From Bolinopsis microptera (taxonomy: Eukaryota; Ctenophora; Tentaculata; Lobata; Bolinopsidae): 64,000 nt of DNA. Positions within the stretch are counted from its first letter, which is position 1, and each line of letters opens with the position of its first letter. Positions 35,007 to 47,069 of the stretch are shown piece after piece. The notes beneath the pieces are model-generated. The model ran no database searches. It had not been told where the DNA came from and saw nothing but the letters and a program-made list of their open reading frames with translations. Made by a program: the position numbers and the translations under genes. The stretch spans positions 9,409,837 to 9,473,836 of the forward strand of contig NC_087080.1 of assembly GCF_026151205.1 (NCBI RefSeq), written 5' to 3'.

Positions 35007-38000
35007 TTAATTGCTAGGGTCCGGGTCCATACAAAATCTTTTATGAGTAACTCGGCCACTTAGATTCTTTCTGGCCGCTGCAGTTTGCAGCATATTGGCA
35101 AGTTGGGTATCTTCCGACCGATATCTCTTCGTTGATCCTGTGACCAGAGCGACCGTGTGTTCCACTGACTGGGTGTGACAGGGAATACTACAACTTAGTG
35201 GAGTATTTATTATATCATCCAACTCCACAGAGCTTAGTTGTCTGATTAAAGGAGGGGCAGTGATCGGCTCCCAGGATCCCAGCTTGGTCTTAAACATAAG
35301 CCGTTTCGGGGGTTTCATCATTGATACGCTTCGGTCAGCATGACGCAAAGGTAGGAACCGTCCTTGAGAATCGAGTGGTATCTCTGGTTTTTTGACTACC
35401 TGAAGTGGAAAAATTTGAAAAGCTTGTAAAGTTATTTTCTAGCTGTCGGTAGGACGAGCCATATTATGAGCACATGACAGTTTCCATAACCTTATCGGTA
35501 TGAGTTTGACTTTTCAGAGAACAGTGTATTAATTTAGACCCTCCGCTAGAAAGTCTATTTATAAATCTGATTCAACTTGCTAACTTGGAGTTTGAAATTT
35601 TTGGACAGTAGAAATCATAAATTGTATTTATTCACTGTTAAACTCAATATAACCGACAAAATTTACCTGGTAAACCGACACAAACATATCGATAAAGCTT
35701 TTGCAATCAAAGTTAATCTGAGGTGAGATGTACTGTCTTATCTTTTTGGGTAGTCGAGACCCAGATTCTGTTTCGATGTAGCGGTCGTAGGCTTCTGAAG
35801 CACGGATATACTTCACGATAGAGATACCCCTCTGACGTATCACTCCTTTCTCATCCGCTGAAGAAACCGAAAGTTAAAACGATGATAGTTTATATCATAT
35901 AGCTTAAAGTTAAAAGCATCTATAACAATAAACACAAAATAAGCACGTCTAGCAAAAATATCGCAATGTAGCAGAAGGGTCAGATTAATTTATACTCATA
36001 TACTGGCCTATCAAACTAACCTAGCATCGCCAAGATGACGCTCTCAGGATGGGCCATGAAAGCGTTTTGCTGAATCGATTCATATACGATTTTCTTCTCC
36101 TCCGGTTGACAGTTCTCCCTTGCTAACCTTATTTCGTCAAATATATGCACGGCTGCATCTGTCAACTTGGGCTTTAGCTTTATATTGGCAAATACCTGAA
36201 CGCATAATATTAATAATCTAATGATAATTTTTCGCACTGTTAATATTATAATTATAAACACTGCAGGATTGTGCAATATTAACTAGGTATAATTAGGCTA
36301 ATAGTAATTAGAAATGTTCAGAAATTCATCAAGAGAGTGCAAAAAATTAGTGTACCCTATACCTAGTCTCACCTTATAATATACATGGACGATGAAATTC
36401 GCCATCCTTTCCAAAATCTCTGCGCAATGGGAGTTATAGGAGGAACTGGTCATGTAGAGACGGAGTATCCTGGTTCCCAGGGTAATCCATCTCGCAGTTG
36501 AGCAGTTTCCGATTTTGTTGTTGACAAATCTGTCAATTTTCCCGTTAACAAATCGGAAAGGCCGGCCAGTGTCAATAGCTATACAATACTTGTACATGAG
36601 TACACTATCGTTGGACATTTTATTGAGCACCTGAAAGAAATTAATATGTCTATCATCATCATTAAAGTATCTTCTTACTTATACCTATGTTATGTTTTGG
36701 AAAGTACAATGATTACCTACAATGCCTTGTAAGATGCTTCGGAGTTAATTGTGCGAACGGTTTTAAGCACCTAATAGTTCTTTGTTTTGAACAGCTGTAA
36801 TCTTTATCCTAACATTAACAAACATGCATAAGAATCTTACATCTGTTTATCGGTTAAAACGTACAATATGATAATTTCTAACCGTACCTCTTCAGGGATG
36901 CGTGGAAAATTGCAGCTTATCTTTTTGTACGTAGTTACTTCAGGAAGATTGTCAGACATTATAAGGTCTCCGATCGGTCCTCCAAACGAACCAGGAGCTG
37001 CGAATAAATAATGTTACAAATCCCGATTCACTACGGTTATTTCCGCAGTAAATCAAGGTTTTACATTAATTAAAAAGTGAGAGGCTGCTTGAGTTTCTTT
37101 GTTCATCTGAACACTGAAAATTATTAAGTGGCTCGGAGAATTGCATTATTATTATTTTGTTATCGCTGATTTAGACAAATAAAAACATTTTTGTTCAATT
37201 ACCCGTGAAAGTCCCACCATAGAATACGAATAGTTTCCGTAATGGTAGCTCAACCTGGTGCAATAGACAAAGTGATCTCTGTAATTCTCGTTTCAGCATC
37301 ATTTCCAGTTCTCGGAACGCTCCTCCCTGCGTTGTAAATTTGTATCATCAATCATCAAACTATTTTATTATAATAGAAAACGTATATAATTATTTGTTGC
37401 CGAAAATGACAAACCTTCGGTTTTTATATACTAGACCTACACATTTTATTTTCGAGGGTCAAAGTACCGTTGGTGGGGACGAATAGTATGAGGGAATATA
37501 GATTACAAATCATATAATATTAATATAGAGATCTTCGCAACGAACTTACTTTATAACCAGAGTTAACATTGGTGTTGTCACCGCCAATAGTAGACCAGTA
37601 TGTTAGATCAATACCACGCTGTTTAGCATATTCAAGTAATCCGACTGCTATTCCGACTCCTGAATTGGACGTTTTTGTTTAATCAAATGCAGCTGCGATC
37701 AGCTTTTTATATCATAAAAATTGCAAATACTCCTGTTTAAAGTAAAATATACGATGGCACAATTAGAACGAACTATTTTATTTCGATACACGACTACCAA
37801 TGTTATAATTCGCGGTATTCAAATTTTTTAATCATTTACCAGTCGACGCCTCTGGTACAAAGAATCCAAGAGGAGAGTCACCGGGCTGTTCGACCACTGA
37901 GTAATGTGAAACTGTCTTCTTAACTTGTCGTAAAACACCGTCCTTTGAACGCTCACAGATCACTGTGTCCCTGTCATCTTTAGCATCAAAGAATATTGCT

Positions 38001-39351
38001 GAAATTATTAGTGTTATCCTCAAATTTTCAGCAGACGACGCCACCCACGATTAAATATGTTTTTTGTAAATATTTATTTTTAGGAAATAATGTAAAATAT
38101 ATCATACGTTAAGAATCGTGAATTACTTTAAAGTGAAGTATCATATTTAGATAACATTAACAAGTAAACTAACCCACGGGTTTCCGATTAGATAGCTCAT
38201 CGATTCTCTTCACGCCATCCCGCTTGATTGTGCTTTCTAGCTTGGACCTCGGTACTACATACCGTTGTTTTAGCTTTCCATTTTTGAAAAGTTCCTCGCA
38301 GAAACTGGTGAGGAGTCGGGCCTGAGTTTCCTTACCAGTATCAGCCCTAGCTATTTCACCAGCCATGCCATCAAGATTGCAATCTAGATACGTCGACACT
38401 GTGACTTTTGCTGGTTTAAAATCAACGTCCTTGGCATCTCTAGGATCGGCAAAACTTTGCTGGCTTGACGAATCTTCGCTTAGATAATTAGCCTGACGAT
38501 AATGTCATTGAGCAACGATATAGTTATCTATGATCAAAGTCTGCCGAACGATTACTTTGAATATTTTACGGTCAATTGATTCAATCTCATTTTTATGAAA
38601 ACGGTAATTATGACCCCTACCTTAGTTAACCCTTATTAAGAGTCTTAATAAATAATTTAAATGGCGACATCGATTGTACCGGTACAACTTGAACTACTTT
38701 CTATGGAAAATTTATCGAGCAACAAAACGATAATTAATAGATAACATTCTATTAGTTAAAGTGCTTACAGGCACTGAAGTAGATGATGTTGGCGTGAAGT
38801 TACTGAGACTAAGAGCAGGAGTGGCAGCTACAGGAACATCAATCTGCAGCACCGGGGCTTGTTTTGGTAAGACATTAAAAATTTCATCTAGGCTCTTGAT
38901 GAATTTGTCTTTCTTGGACTGCGCTGACTTTGCCATCAGTTCTCGACGTCTTTTATCGATGGTTTTGATTTTCCTGCAGTAGTTTTAAAATTACAAACAG
39001 TATAACCAAACTTTAATAAACGGAACAAAATAAAAACGGATCGGACAAAAGCAATAAAAATAAACGGATAATATATAAATTATAATTGACACCAGACTCT
39101 TTATAAAAATATGCAACTTACTTAGCAATATCAGGTGCAAATCTATGAACTTTGGAATTTTCTGTGACATCGTAGACGGCAAGTAGGTCGACAGCAACAG
39201 GACGGTAGAACTCAAAAATCGAATTTTTTCTACATTTACCAACGCTGGCTTCTTCAACGAGAAAAAGTAAATGTGATAACACATGACGCAGCAGAGTTGG
39301 CCGACAAGAGGAAGTTAAACGTTCTGGTTTTACAAGATCTTCAAGTTTCAT
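35007..39351 (-). CDS. Uncharacterised transposase-like family protein, intact, 11 exons
   Basis: Exons on the minus strand: 39351-39122, 38973-38769, 38492-38174, 37998-37840, 37659-37550, 37326-37203, 36997-36888, 36630-36373, 36195-36021, 35857-35667 and 35399-35007. All introns are GT..AG, phases match throughout and 757 codons read without a break. The start is the ATG at 39351 (MKLEDLVKPERL). The order of motifs, FFDAKDD (256), GGDNTNVNSGYK (331-341), LLHQVELPLRKLF (362-374), GSFGGPIGD, ARWITLGTRILRLYM (465-479), HPESVILAMLAD (554-565) and TPLSC..CHTQSVEHTV near the C-terminus, matches an unnamed family that I recall as multi-copy in cnidarian and arthropod genomes. The spaced acidic residues resemble an RNase-H-like transposase fold; that is inference. 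No terminal repeats are seen around it, so it may be a domesticated or spliced element gene. Expression is untested. Confidence 0.85.
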
Positions 39352-39905
39352 GGTGAGCAAATGGCTCGCAAATTCATAAAATTGGTAAAAATACTATCCA
39401 CGATGTTTTTATATGATTATTGAATATTGAGGTTAATTGAGTGCATGGGGAGGTGTGGATTTTGTGCACATAAACCCAATTTTGTTCCAGAACATTGGAA
39501 CTTCGGTGGCAGTTACTAAGTATTTAAGTATTTACCTTGTACCATGTGTTAAACGTTTCTATTGTTAAAAGTGTCTATAATTGAGCACTGTTGCCTCATG
39601 AGTTTTGGTAATTATAATAACGATGGCATCTGATACAATACAATACCTCATGAGTCATAATGTCTATAATGATGTCTAATAAGCTTCGGGGCAATTTCAG
39701 TTCAACTTGTTTCGAAAATATTTGTTCAAGTGACCACAAGTTACGGAAATACACCATCCTCTTGGGTGAATAAATGGGTGACCGACAACTAAACCCAATT
39801 GAACCTAGTTCCTAGTCCTATGCAGTTAACAGCTTAATTGGGTGACCAATCATCTCAAATCCCAAAACGACAACTGAACCCAGGCCAAATCACAACCAGG
39901 AGGTC
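39352..39905. other. Upstream region of the minus-strand gene, nothing recognised
   Basis: No exon supported. The promoter of the 11-exon gene should be here, but no core element stands out. Loose repeats of CCAATTGAACC/ACCCAATT type occur at 39770-39900. Confidence 0.35.
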
Positions 39906-39917
39906 ACCGGGACATGA

Positions 39918-40455
39918 TTTCAGGCCTGACCGGGACCGGGACCGGGACCGGGATACAAAATGTGACTTGACCGGGACTGGGACCAGGACTGAGATCCGCT
40001 GAGATTATCAATATACCGGGACCGGGACCGGGACCGGGACCGGGACCTGGACCGGGACCGGGACCGGGATAGCTCAAAATTGCCAATCCCGGTACCGGGA
40101 TTCTCGGTACCGGGAATTCCGGTCGATTACTGGTTAATTCATGATCATAATTTATTACTAAAACTTGTTTAGCAATTTTAAACATTGTTGTGTTTGGCTC
40201 AGAGGATGTTTAAAGATGAAATTCACAATGAATGAAAGGAAAAACTTAAAATCACAGTGAATGAAATTATGTAAAAGATCCCGGTCAAAATCCCTGCAAA
40301 TTTGAGTGATTGACCGGGACCGGGACCAAGAATCCCGAATTAACCGGGACCGGGATCATAAATAAATAAATCAGCATTTGACCGGGACCAGGACCGGGAT
40401 AGCTCAAAATTGCCAATCCCGGTACCGGGATTCCCGGAACCGGAATCCCGGTCAC
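39918..40455. repeat. GGGACC hexamer arrays
   Basis: Tandem (CCGGGA)n runs at 39928-39955, 40015-40072 and 40312-40400. A segment with GGGATAGCTCAAAATTGCCA then ATCCCGGTACCGGGATTC is present twice (40067-40125, 40396-40452). G3 runs spaced by three bases recur four or more times, a G-quadruplex-type motif on the plus strand. Confidence 0.9.
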
Positions 40456-40589
40456 CTCCTGATCACAACTGCACCGAAATCGGAAATACGACAACTCAAC
40501 CCAACGATCGTATTTTCAGGTTCTCCTCCTTCGCAGAGGACTGTGGTCATTATCACTATAGGATAGATCATGGCCACTGTAAGCTAGCA

Positions 40590-42000
40590 AACTGATAGCT
40601 GAGTGCTGACACGTGTCGTGAAATAACTGCAATAATCGAACTCGGCTTGTATTAATTACTCGGCTTGTATCAATTATTTGCTTGTATCGGCTTGTGTTTA
40701 CCGGGGGCTCAGGCTATAAATATAATGTTCATAAATAGAGATTAGGCAGAATAACAGGCTGAGCGCCGCCCAATAAGCTTATATCGGCTTGTATCGATTA
40801 TTGATATAAATATTATCGGCTTTATATATTACATAATTAAATTACTCATTACCAACATCTTATCATATAGTTGTACAATCTTTCTCGTCGTAAACTTTTG
40901 GCATTCTCGCATTTGATATATCCTCCACATAATTCTAACAGGATAAGGGCTGACAGATGTTTAACTTTAAATGTGTAGTGTATAATATAACATATAGTAA
41001 ACCGATCACCATTTATCTCAACATAGCTGCTCGAAAGTTGTGTAAACCTCATTAAATCGAAAACAGGCAATTAGGCCCGCAGTTCAGTTAGGGGCTTCAT
41101 TACGTGACCTCGGTCGTACATTTTTGCATACATGATCACGGGAACAACAGGGCGCCCCTTAGGCTTGGAAGATCAATTAGTAAACAGTTTGAGCGGCTCC
41201 CTAACACACTGGATTGTTGTAATTTGTTAGTTTTTTATTAGCGATTTTCGTTGATGGGTCAAGTCCATTTTCGGTAAAACTTCAACCATCCTTATTTTTA
41301 TTAAATAAGCATTACAACAGTATTTTCCTCAACAAAATCGAAAAAAAAACCGCCACTCTACCGACCATTTATCTCAAGATAGCAGCTCGGAAACCTCATT
41401 AAATCGAAAATAGACAATTAGGCCGGCCCGGTTTAGTAAGGGGCTTCCCGCTTCGGTCGTCGTACATTTTTTCATACATGATCACGTGAACAACGGGGTT
41501 CCCCTAAGGCTTGGAAGATCAATTAGTAAACAGTTGAAGCGGCTCCCTAACACACTGGATTGTTGTTAATTGTTAGTTTGTTTATTAACGATTTTTGTTG
41601 CTGGGTCAAGTCCATTTTCGAAAAAACTTCCGCCATCCTTATTTTCTCGAAATAAGCATTACAACGGTATTTTCCTCGAAAAAAATCGAAAAAAACCCGC
41701 CACTCTACTCTACAGTCGATTTTCGAGATTGTCCTAAAAGGACCCCCGACAGTTGAAACCAACTTCAATCGATGTATAAACTGTCTCGATCACATGATAT
41801 GACCGTATATGGAAGTTAGTCTAACTTCTCGTTACGGTTAGGGTTTCAGCAAATGTTTTTGCTTGTAGCGCGATGTGTTACTGTGCCGCGCCGCGCACTT
41901 AATAAGGCTTCTCACCGCGACAGATCGGCGAGATGCGACAGATCGGCGAGATGCGCTACTGTGCTGCGCCGAGCTGCCATGAATTGACATCGTCAATTAA
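40590..42000 (-). repeat. Inverted copies of the 25.8-32.6 kb repeats
   Basis: 40590-40830 is a degenerate arm of the satellite palindrome with a module copy (40705-40785). 40845-41352 is inverted 32081-32600, 41359-41710 is inverted 26268-26610, and 41880-42000 is inverted 25800-25920. The order mirrors the other locus, but without the satellite core. Confidence 0.85.
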
Positions 42001-42044
42001 GTTTTTGCTAACCCAGAAACCCTTATTTTTTTATATTTGAAAAT

Positions 42045-42407
<363 letters not shown>

Positions 42408-42410
<3 letters not shown>

Positions 42411-42580
42411 CCAACCGTTCGATCCAACCGTTCTTTTTAACCGTCTGATCCAACCGTTCGATCCAACCGTTGAATCTAACATCTAACCGTTGGATCTAAC
42501 CGTACGATTTAACCGTTCCATCTAACCGTCCGATCCAACCGTACGATCCAACCGTTCGATCTAACCGTTCGATCAAACGG
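42408..42580. repeat. 13-bp repeat GATCYAACCGTTC
   Basis: About a dozen units of GATCCAACCGTTC and variants (GATCTAACCGTAC, GATTTAACCGTTC), directly following the CT array. GATC-AAC matches the MITE family below, so it may have grown from such an element. Confidence 0.85.
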
Positions 42581-43182
42581 TTTATAAATCAAGAGGCTTG
42601 CATATAATGAACATATTGACACGGGTGCAGAGTTATATCAAAGCAATACTAATATGTATTGCGCGAAAGTCATAGCAGTGTCTAAACATAAGGTTAATAT
42701 ACGTGTCAGCGCTGTGTGTAGAGGTCTGGTTTGATCTAAACTGGACGCGCGCAGTTCGATCTAATTAGATCGAACAGATGGTTCGATCTGATTTACATCT
42801 TGGTGACAGTAATCATTATATATATAAAATTAAATCAAGCGTTACATTTTAGCCATGCAAAGATACAATGACATATTTTGATATACTAAATGATAAATGG
42901 TACTGCAATATAAGTTGCTTAATGTTTGGCCGGATGACAATAATAAATAATTCGGCTGAACCAACACATAGCAAGAGCCACATTAACGTTGGGGCCGTCT
43001 ACCAAATTTGGATGACAAACATTAACAAGAAATCAAACATATCATAAATAATTATAAGGATTTTGTTCATTACAATTCCGTCACAACTGATAAAGAAAAA
43101 AGAAAAGGACAAGCAGATAGGAAATTGGACGGACAGAATTGTAACCAACAAAAACAAATTTCTGAGACTCATAAGACTGATG
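42581..43182. other. MITE fragment and probable LINE 3' tail
   Basis: 42720-42815 carries GTTCGATCTAATTAGATCGAAC and ACATCTTGGTGACAGTAA, the end of the MITE family seen intact at 54576-54719. 42985-43182 adjoins the LTR element; with the LINE fragment that abuts the other LTR (47415 onward) it may form the interrupted 3' UTR of one LINE copy. No gene is supported. Confidence 0.4.
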
Positions 43183-43186
43183 AGCT

Positions 43187-43531
43187 TGTTATCACCGGTG
43201 CGTGGAGAATAGATAGATACTCGAAGTTCAAGCGAAAGATAGTATGATGGTAAAATCAGAATAATTGGAATAATAGGAATAATGAACAAAGTAAGATTGC
43301 AGAACCTTGACCCTTACGCTAAACCTACATGTTTCGGAGAGGTCTAAGTTTATAATTAAAACAAGGTAGTTAACCGTTGTTTAACTATCCTCTCTACGAA
43401 CTAGTGGTTTTAACTGTCCTCTTTACGGACTAGTGGTTTAACCCGTAAATATCAAGAGATATTTGGTCCTCGTGGAAGGTTCTAGAAGAATCAGGAGAGA
43501 GCTAGGAACTAGCTCGATTCAATCTATAACA
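43187..43531 (-). repeat. 3' LTR
   Basis: 345 bp, direct partner of 47070-47414. It contains paired segments TCTCTACGAACTAGTGGTTT and CTCTTTACGGACTAGTGGTT in tandem. Confidence 0.93.
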
Positions 43532-44024
43532 GATCCCTACGGACACAGAAAAAGATTTTATTGGTAGATAAAATCTTTACGGGGTTTTTATTATACGTCC
43601 ACAATTTTGAAAAAACAAGCTATGGGTCTTGTCACAAATATCTCACATATTGAAAATCAAATGCTAACACGAATTCACAGATTTAATTCTTCTCCATATT
43701 CTATTAAAAATAATTTACACGAATTGTTCGTTGGTCTTCAAGGAAATTTTATTTTCTCCAGTCTGTTTCATTTATTAAAAACTATAGTTTTCGGATTGTC
43801 CATTTAGAAGTATTTCAATGAGCCGTTGTTGGCGTGAGCTGATGTTCATCAACTAGGATCGTGTCTATTCTTGTTAGTTAAGTCTTAGTATGACGGTTGA
43901 TCCAGAAGGTAAGTCGTTCACCTAACTATTGTCAACTTAGATCTTCAAGGTCTTTGGGGTGATGTGGGTTCTAATAGTGTCTTCTAAGGACTAAGTGAGG
44001 TAAATGCAGGAGAAATTTTCAGGG

Positions 44025-44345
44025 CTTCATGAGGGCGGAAGTGACGTTTTAGGACTTCGGTGGAGAAGAAGTAATGTGCAGGGCTTCAATAGAGCAGGAG
44101 TGACGTTTAGGACTTCAGTAGAAGAAGTAATGTGTAGGGCTTCAATAGAGCAGGAGTGACGATTAGGACTTCAGTAGAGAAGAAGTAATGTGTAGGGCTT
44201 CAATAGCTAGCAGGAGTGACGTTTAGGACTTCAGTAGAGAAGAAGTAATGTGTAGGGCTTCAATAGCTAGCAGGAGTGACGTTTAGGACTTCAGTAGAGA
44301 AGAAGTAATGTGCAGGGCTTCAATAGAGCGGTAGTAACATGTGGG
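44025..44345. repeat. ~60-bp tandem repeat inside the LTR element
   Basis: About five units with GGGCTTCAATAGAGCAGGAG, TGACGTTTAGGACTTCAGTA and AGAAGAAGTAATGTG. Non-coding, between the last frame and the 3' LTR. Confidence 0.9.
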
Positions 44346-44582
44346 TAAGGGTCCATAGAAGAAGGGTATAATCAACATAGATTTTGTGGAATTCCCAATT
44401 ATGATCTAATATGATCGACACCTCAATTATATTTTGATTTATGATTCTTACAATCGTATGTTGTTTTTGGTTTTTATTTTTCAAGAAATGAATAGACGCA
44501 TTTTTGATAACTGCACCAAGGTAGTAAAATTAATAGTGATATATTACAAAAGTAACAGTGTTATATTATAATATATAGAATA

Positions 44583-44780
44583 TATGTCTCAAAGGACTAA
44601 ATTATTTTGATATAGGGATATGTCACAAAGGACTAAAATACTTTGATGTAGGGATATGTCACAAAGGACTACAATACTTTGATGTAGGGATATGTCACAA
44701 AGGACTACAATACTTTGATGTAGGGATATGTCACAAAGGACTACAATACTTTGATGTAGGGATATGTCACAAAGGACTTA
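44583..44780. repeat. 36-bp tandem repeat inside the LTR element
   Basis: About five units containing TATGTCACAAAGGACTACAA and ACTTTGATGTAGGGA; the last one runs into the end of the 44767-45345 frame. Confidence 0.93.
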
Positions 44781-45345
44781 CTCCCACCTGCTGTTGGCGG
44801 TCCACCATAGCAAGGTGGAAATATTGTTCCGCTTCTATGGTCTCAGTCCTTTCCAGTAGTTTTTTGGGGTTCCAGATCCCCAGGAGATCTTTTCTGATCT
44901 CGTTCTGGTCCGCTATGGACGCGAATGCGTGGACAGGGATGTATGGGGTTTTTCCGCCACAGCATGGCGAGAGGGTGATACCCCGGTTTAAAGAAGTTTG
45001 AAGGCGGGGTTTGTGCCCAGGGCTCCAGGGGCACATGCCGGCCCATATGGCCTCGTGCTTCCGTAGCCTCGCTTGCTCAGGGGCACCTAGTTGAATCATA
45101 TGATTAGTTGTTTGTTTATCAGAGATCGCTTCCATCAGTTTTGAAGCTTTCTGTGATTGAGTATGACCATGATATTTAGCTAAATCGTTCAAAGGTCTTT
45201 TCTTACCACTTTTGTTAGCTGGCAGCAAGGCCTGACATGTCACGTTCACTGACACCAAGGTCTCTCCGTTTGCGGGGCTATCTCCGTCTGCGGGGTTATC
45301 TCCGTCTGCGGGGTTATCTCCGTCTGCGGGGCTATCAGTCTCCAT
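44767..45345 (-). CDS. LTR-element ORF of unknown function
   Basis: 192 residues beginning METDSPADGDNPADGDN: a tandem Pro-Ala-Asp-Gly repeat, then a basic stretch (KSGKKRPLNDLAKYHG) and a body with Cys-Pro-Trp and CCGGK but no domain I recognise. It is the most distal frame of the retrotransposon and could be a captured host sequence or an accessory product. The end is fixed by the 36-bp repeat. Confidence 0.45.
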   Translation of the reverse strand: METDSPADGDNPADGDNPADGDSPANGETLVSVNVTCQALLPANKSGKKRPLNDLAKYHGHTQSQKASKLMEAISDKQTTNHMIQLGAPEQARLRKHEAIWAGMCPWSPGHKPRLQTSLNRGITLSPCCGGKTPYIPVHAFASIADQNEIRKDLLGIWNPKKLLERTETIEAEQYFHLAMVDRQQQVGVSPL

Positions 45346-45368
45346 TACGGTGACGCTCTCTAGTGACT

Positions 45369-45563
45369 CTATGAGCTCCTTCTCTGCTGCTCCTTCTGTC
45401 TCTGCTGCTCCTTCTGTTCTCTGTTGCTGGTCCTGTCACTGCTGCCTCTTCTGTTGTCGCTTCCTCTTCTATCGTTGCGGCCTCTCCGTTCGTTACTGCC
45501 TGGGGTCCGGGCTCTTCTTTCTCTGGAAGAATATTTTTTGTTACGAACGGGGGAAATAGTCAT
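45369..45563 (-). CDS. Arg/Ser-rich ORF of the LTR element
   Basis: 64 residues, MTISPVRNKKYSSRERRART and then many Arg, Asn and Gln. The composition suits RNA binding, as in Gag nucleocapsid regions, but no Cys-His box is present. It may be joined to neighbouring frames by splicing or frameshift; alone it is uncertain. Confidence 0.35.
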   Translation of the reverse strand: MTISPVRNKKYSSRERRARTPGSNERRGRNDRRGSDNRRGSSDRTSNREQKEQQRQKEQQRRSS

Positions 45564-45898
45564 TTATTAGATTGACCTTGTAATATATAATTGTAATTGT
45601 AATATCCTGCTACACGCCATTTATACTTAATTAATATGGCGGTGTGAGTATGCCAGAAAGTGATTTAAACTAGTTGTATAAATATAAAATAGAAAGTTTA
45701 ACTGGCTAAAGTACTAAAACTAGCAGAGTATCATGATTAAAAGAAGTCTTCGGTAATAATGATCATAACTGATTAATCGGTTTAAAAGGTACCCGAGCGC
45801 TCAGGGCACACCTAAAATTATATCCGAGAAATAGTATCATACGACTTCGTTGCTAGTTTAGAAACTCACACATCTGCAGAATTACAGTAATCAAGTAC

Positions 45899-46225
45899 TC
45901 ACTTCCTTTTCTTGTTGTACTTTTTATTGACCGTCACGTGGTCATGACGATAATCAAACCTATCAATAGGTAGACTTCTAGTAGCCCTTGGGTTATTCCT
46001 TGCTAACCTCTCATATACATAAGCTTCATTTGAGCTCGTAGGGTCTACTTCCGTGCTAGTTATGCCGGTCAATGGGATAGTGTTATCGGGCGAATGATGG
46101 CCTGGTTGACTCACTGCAGTACCAGGTTCTGGGGCAATATGTTGTCCCGTGCCAGTCGATATATCTATCTCATTTTGAATCTGTACGAAATGATTCAGGG
46201 TAGGAGCTTGATCTAGAACGATCAC
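45899..46225 (-). CDS. Small ORF of the LTR element
   Basis: 108 residues starting MIVLDQAPTLNHFVQIQNEI and ending in a basic KKYNKKRK. It overlaps the stop of the SR-rich tail behind gag. No recognised domain. The order on the minus strand is gag, this, the Arg/Ser ORF, then the 192-residue ORF. Confidence 0.35.
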   Translation of the reverse strand: MIVLDQAPTLNHFVQIQNEIDISTGTGQHIAPEPGTAVSQPGHHSPDNTIPLTGITSTEVDPTSSNEAYVYERLARNNPRATRSLPIDRFDYRHDHVTVNKKYNKKRK

Positions 46226-46229
46226 GAAG

Positions 46230-47031
46230 ATTTTTTTCTATCTCTGGACCGAGATTTCGAATGGTTCCTGCTATTATCAGAATCAATATGACTCACTGAT
46301 CTTGATCTAGATCTAGAACTGTAACGATTCATTGATCTATTTCTCGATCTATTCCTTGCTCTATGGCCTGACGGACCTGCTGATCTATTCACGTTGCTAT
46401 TACGGATATTTTTAATTTATGTATCGTCCGAATTATTTTTGTTATCTTCAATGAAGAAAGCCTCGAGAGATTTGGCACTACTTACTGCCTTGTCATATGT
46501 TAAGTTATTTCTGTCTCTGACAATTTCTATTTTTATGGCAATGTTTCTAAGGCCTTGTATGAAAGCTTCTAATTTATGAGTATGACTTGTAAGGTCGGAT
46601 GGAGAAAAATTTAGATTCTGGGCTATGATACCAAGTCTATAATTATAATCGTCAATGGATTCATGGCTCTTTTGCTTTAGATTATATAATTTTGCAAGAG
46701 CATTTGCATTGCTTACGACCGGATTTATGGCATTCTTAAAAGCATCGCATGATTTAGCCGCATCGGCTTTATCATCATCATCCAATTCTACGGATTTCAA
46801 AGATGCGTGTGTTCTATTGTCGACCAAGGATAGAAATATCATGTCAAGGTTTTTCTTTAATTCATTTATGGTTATGTATTCCGTGAACCGATCGCAAAAC
46901 TGATGAAAGTTATCGCCGTATACAAACTGGCGAGGTTTACCTATGATTGAAATACGACTCATCTGGTCTGTAACAGTTTGAATCTTACCTGTCGACAAGG
47001 GCATATCTTTTGGTGGCTTCGTGTCGTCCAT
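46230..47031 (-). CDS. Retrotransposon Gag-like protein with in-frame stop before an SR-rich tail
   Basis: ATG at 47031, 204 residues to a TAA at 46417. The pattern (GKPRQFVYGDNFHQFCDRF, YNLKQKSHESIDDYNYRLG, LEAFIQGLRNIAIKIEIV) is that of retrotransposon Gag (capsid-like) proteins. In the same frame after the stop about 60 codons follow, rich in Arg and Ser (RNRSRNRSMNRYSSRSRSRS), up to a TGA near 46233; this looks like a nucleic-acid-binding C-terminal part cut off by one stop or reached by readthrough. There is no CCHC knuckle. Confidence 0.75.
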
Positions 47032-47069
47032 GTTTTATTCTCGTCGCCGTTTTATCCTCGTCGCCAATC

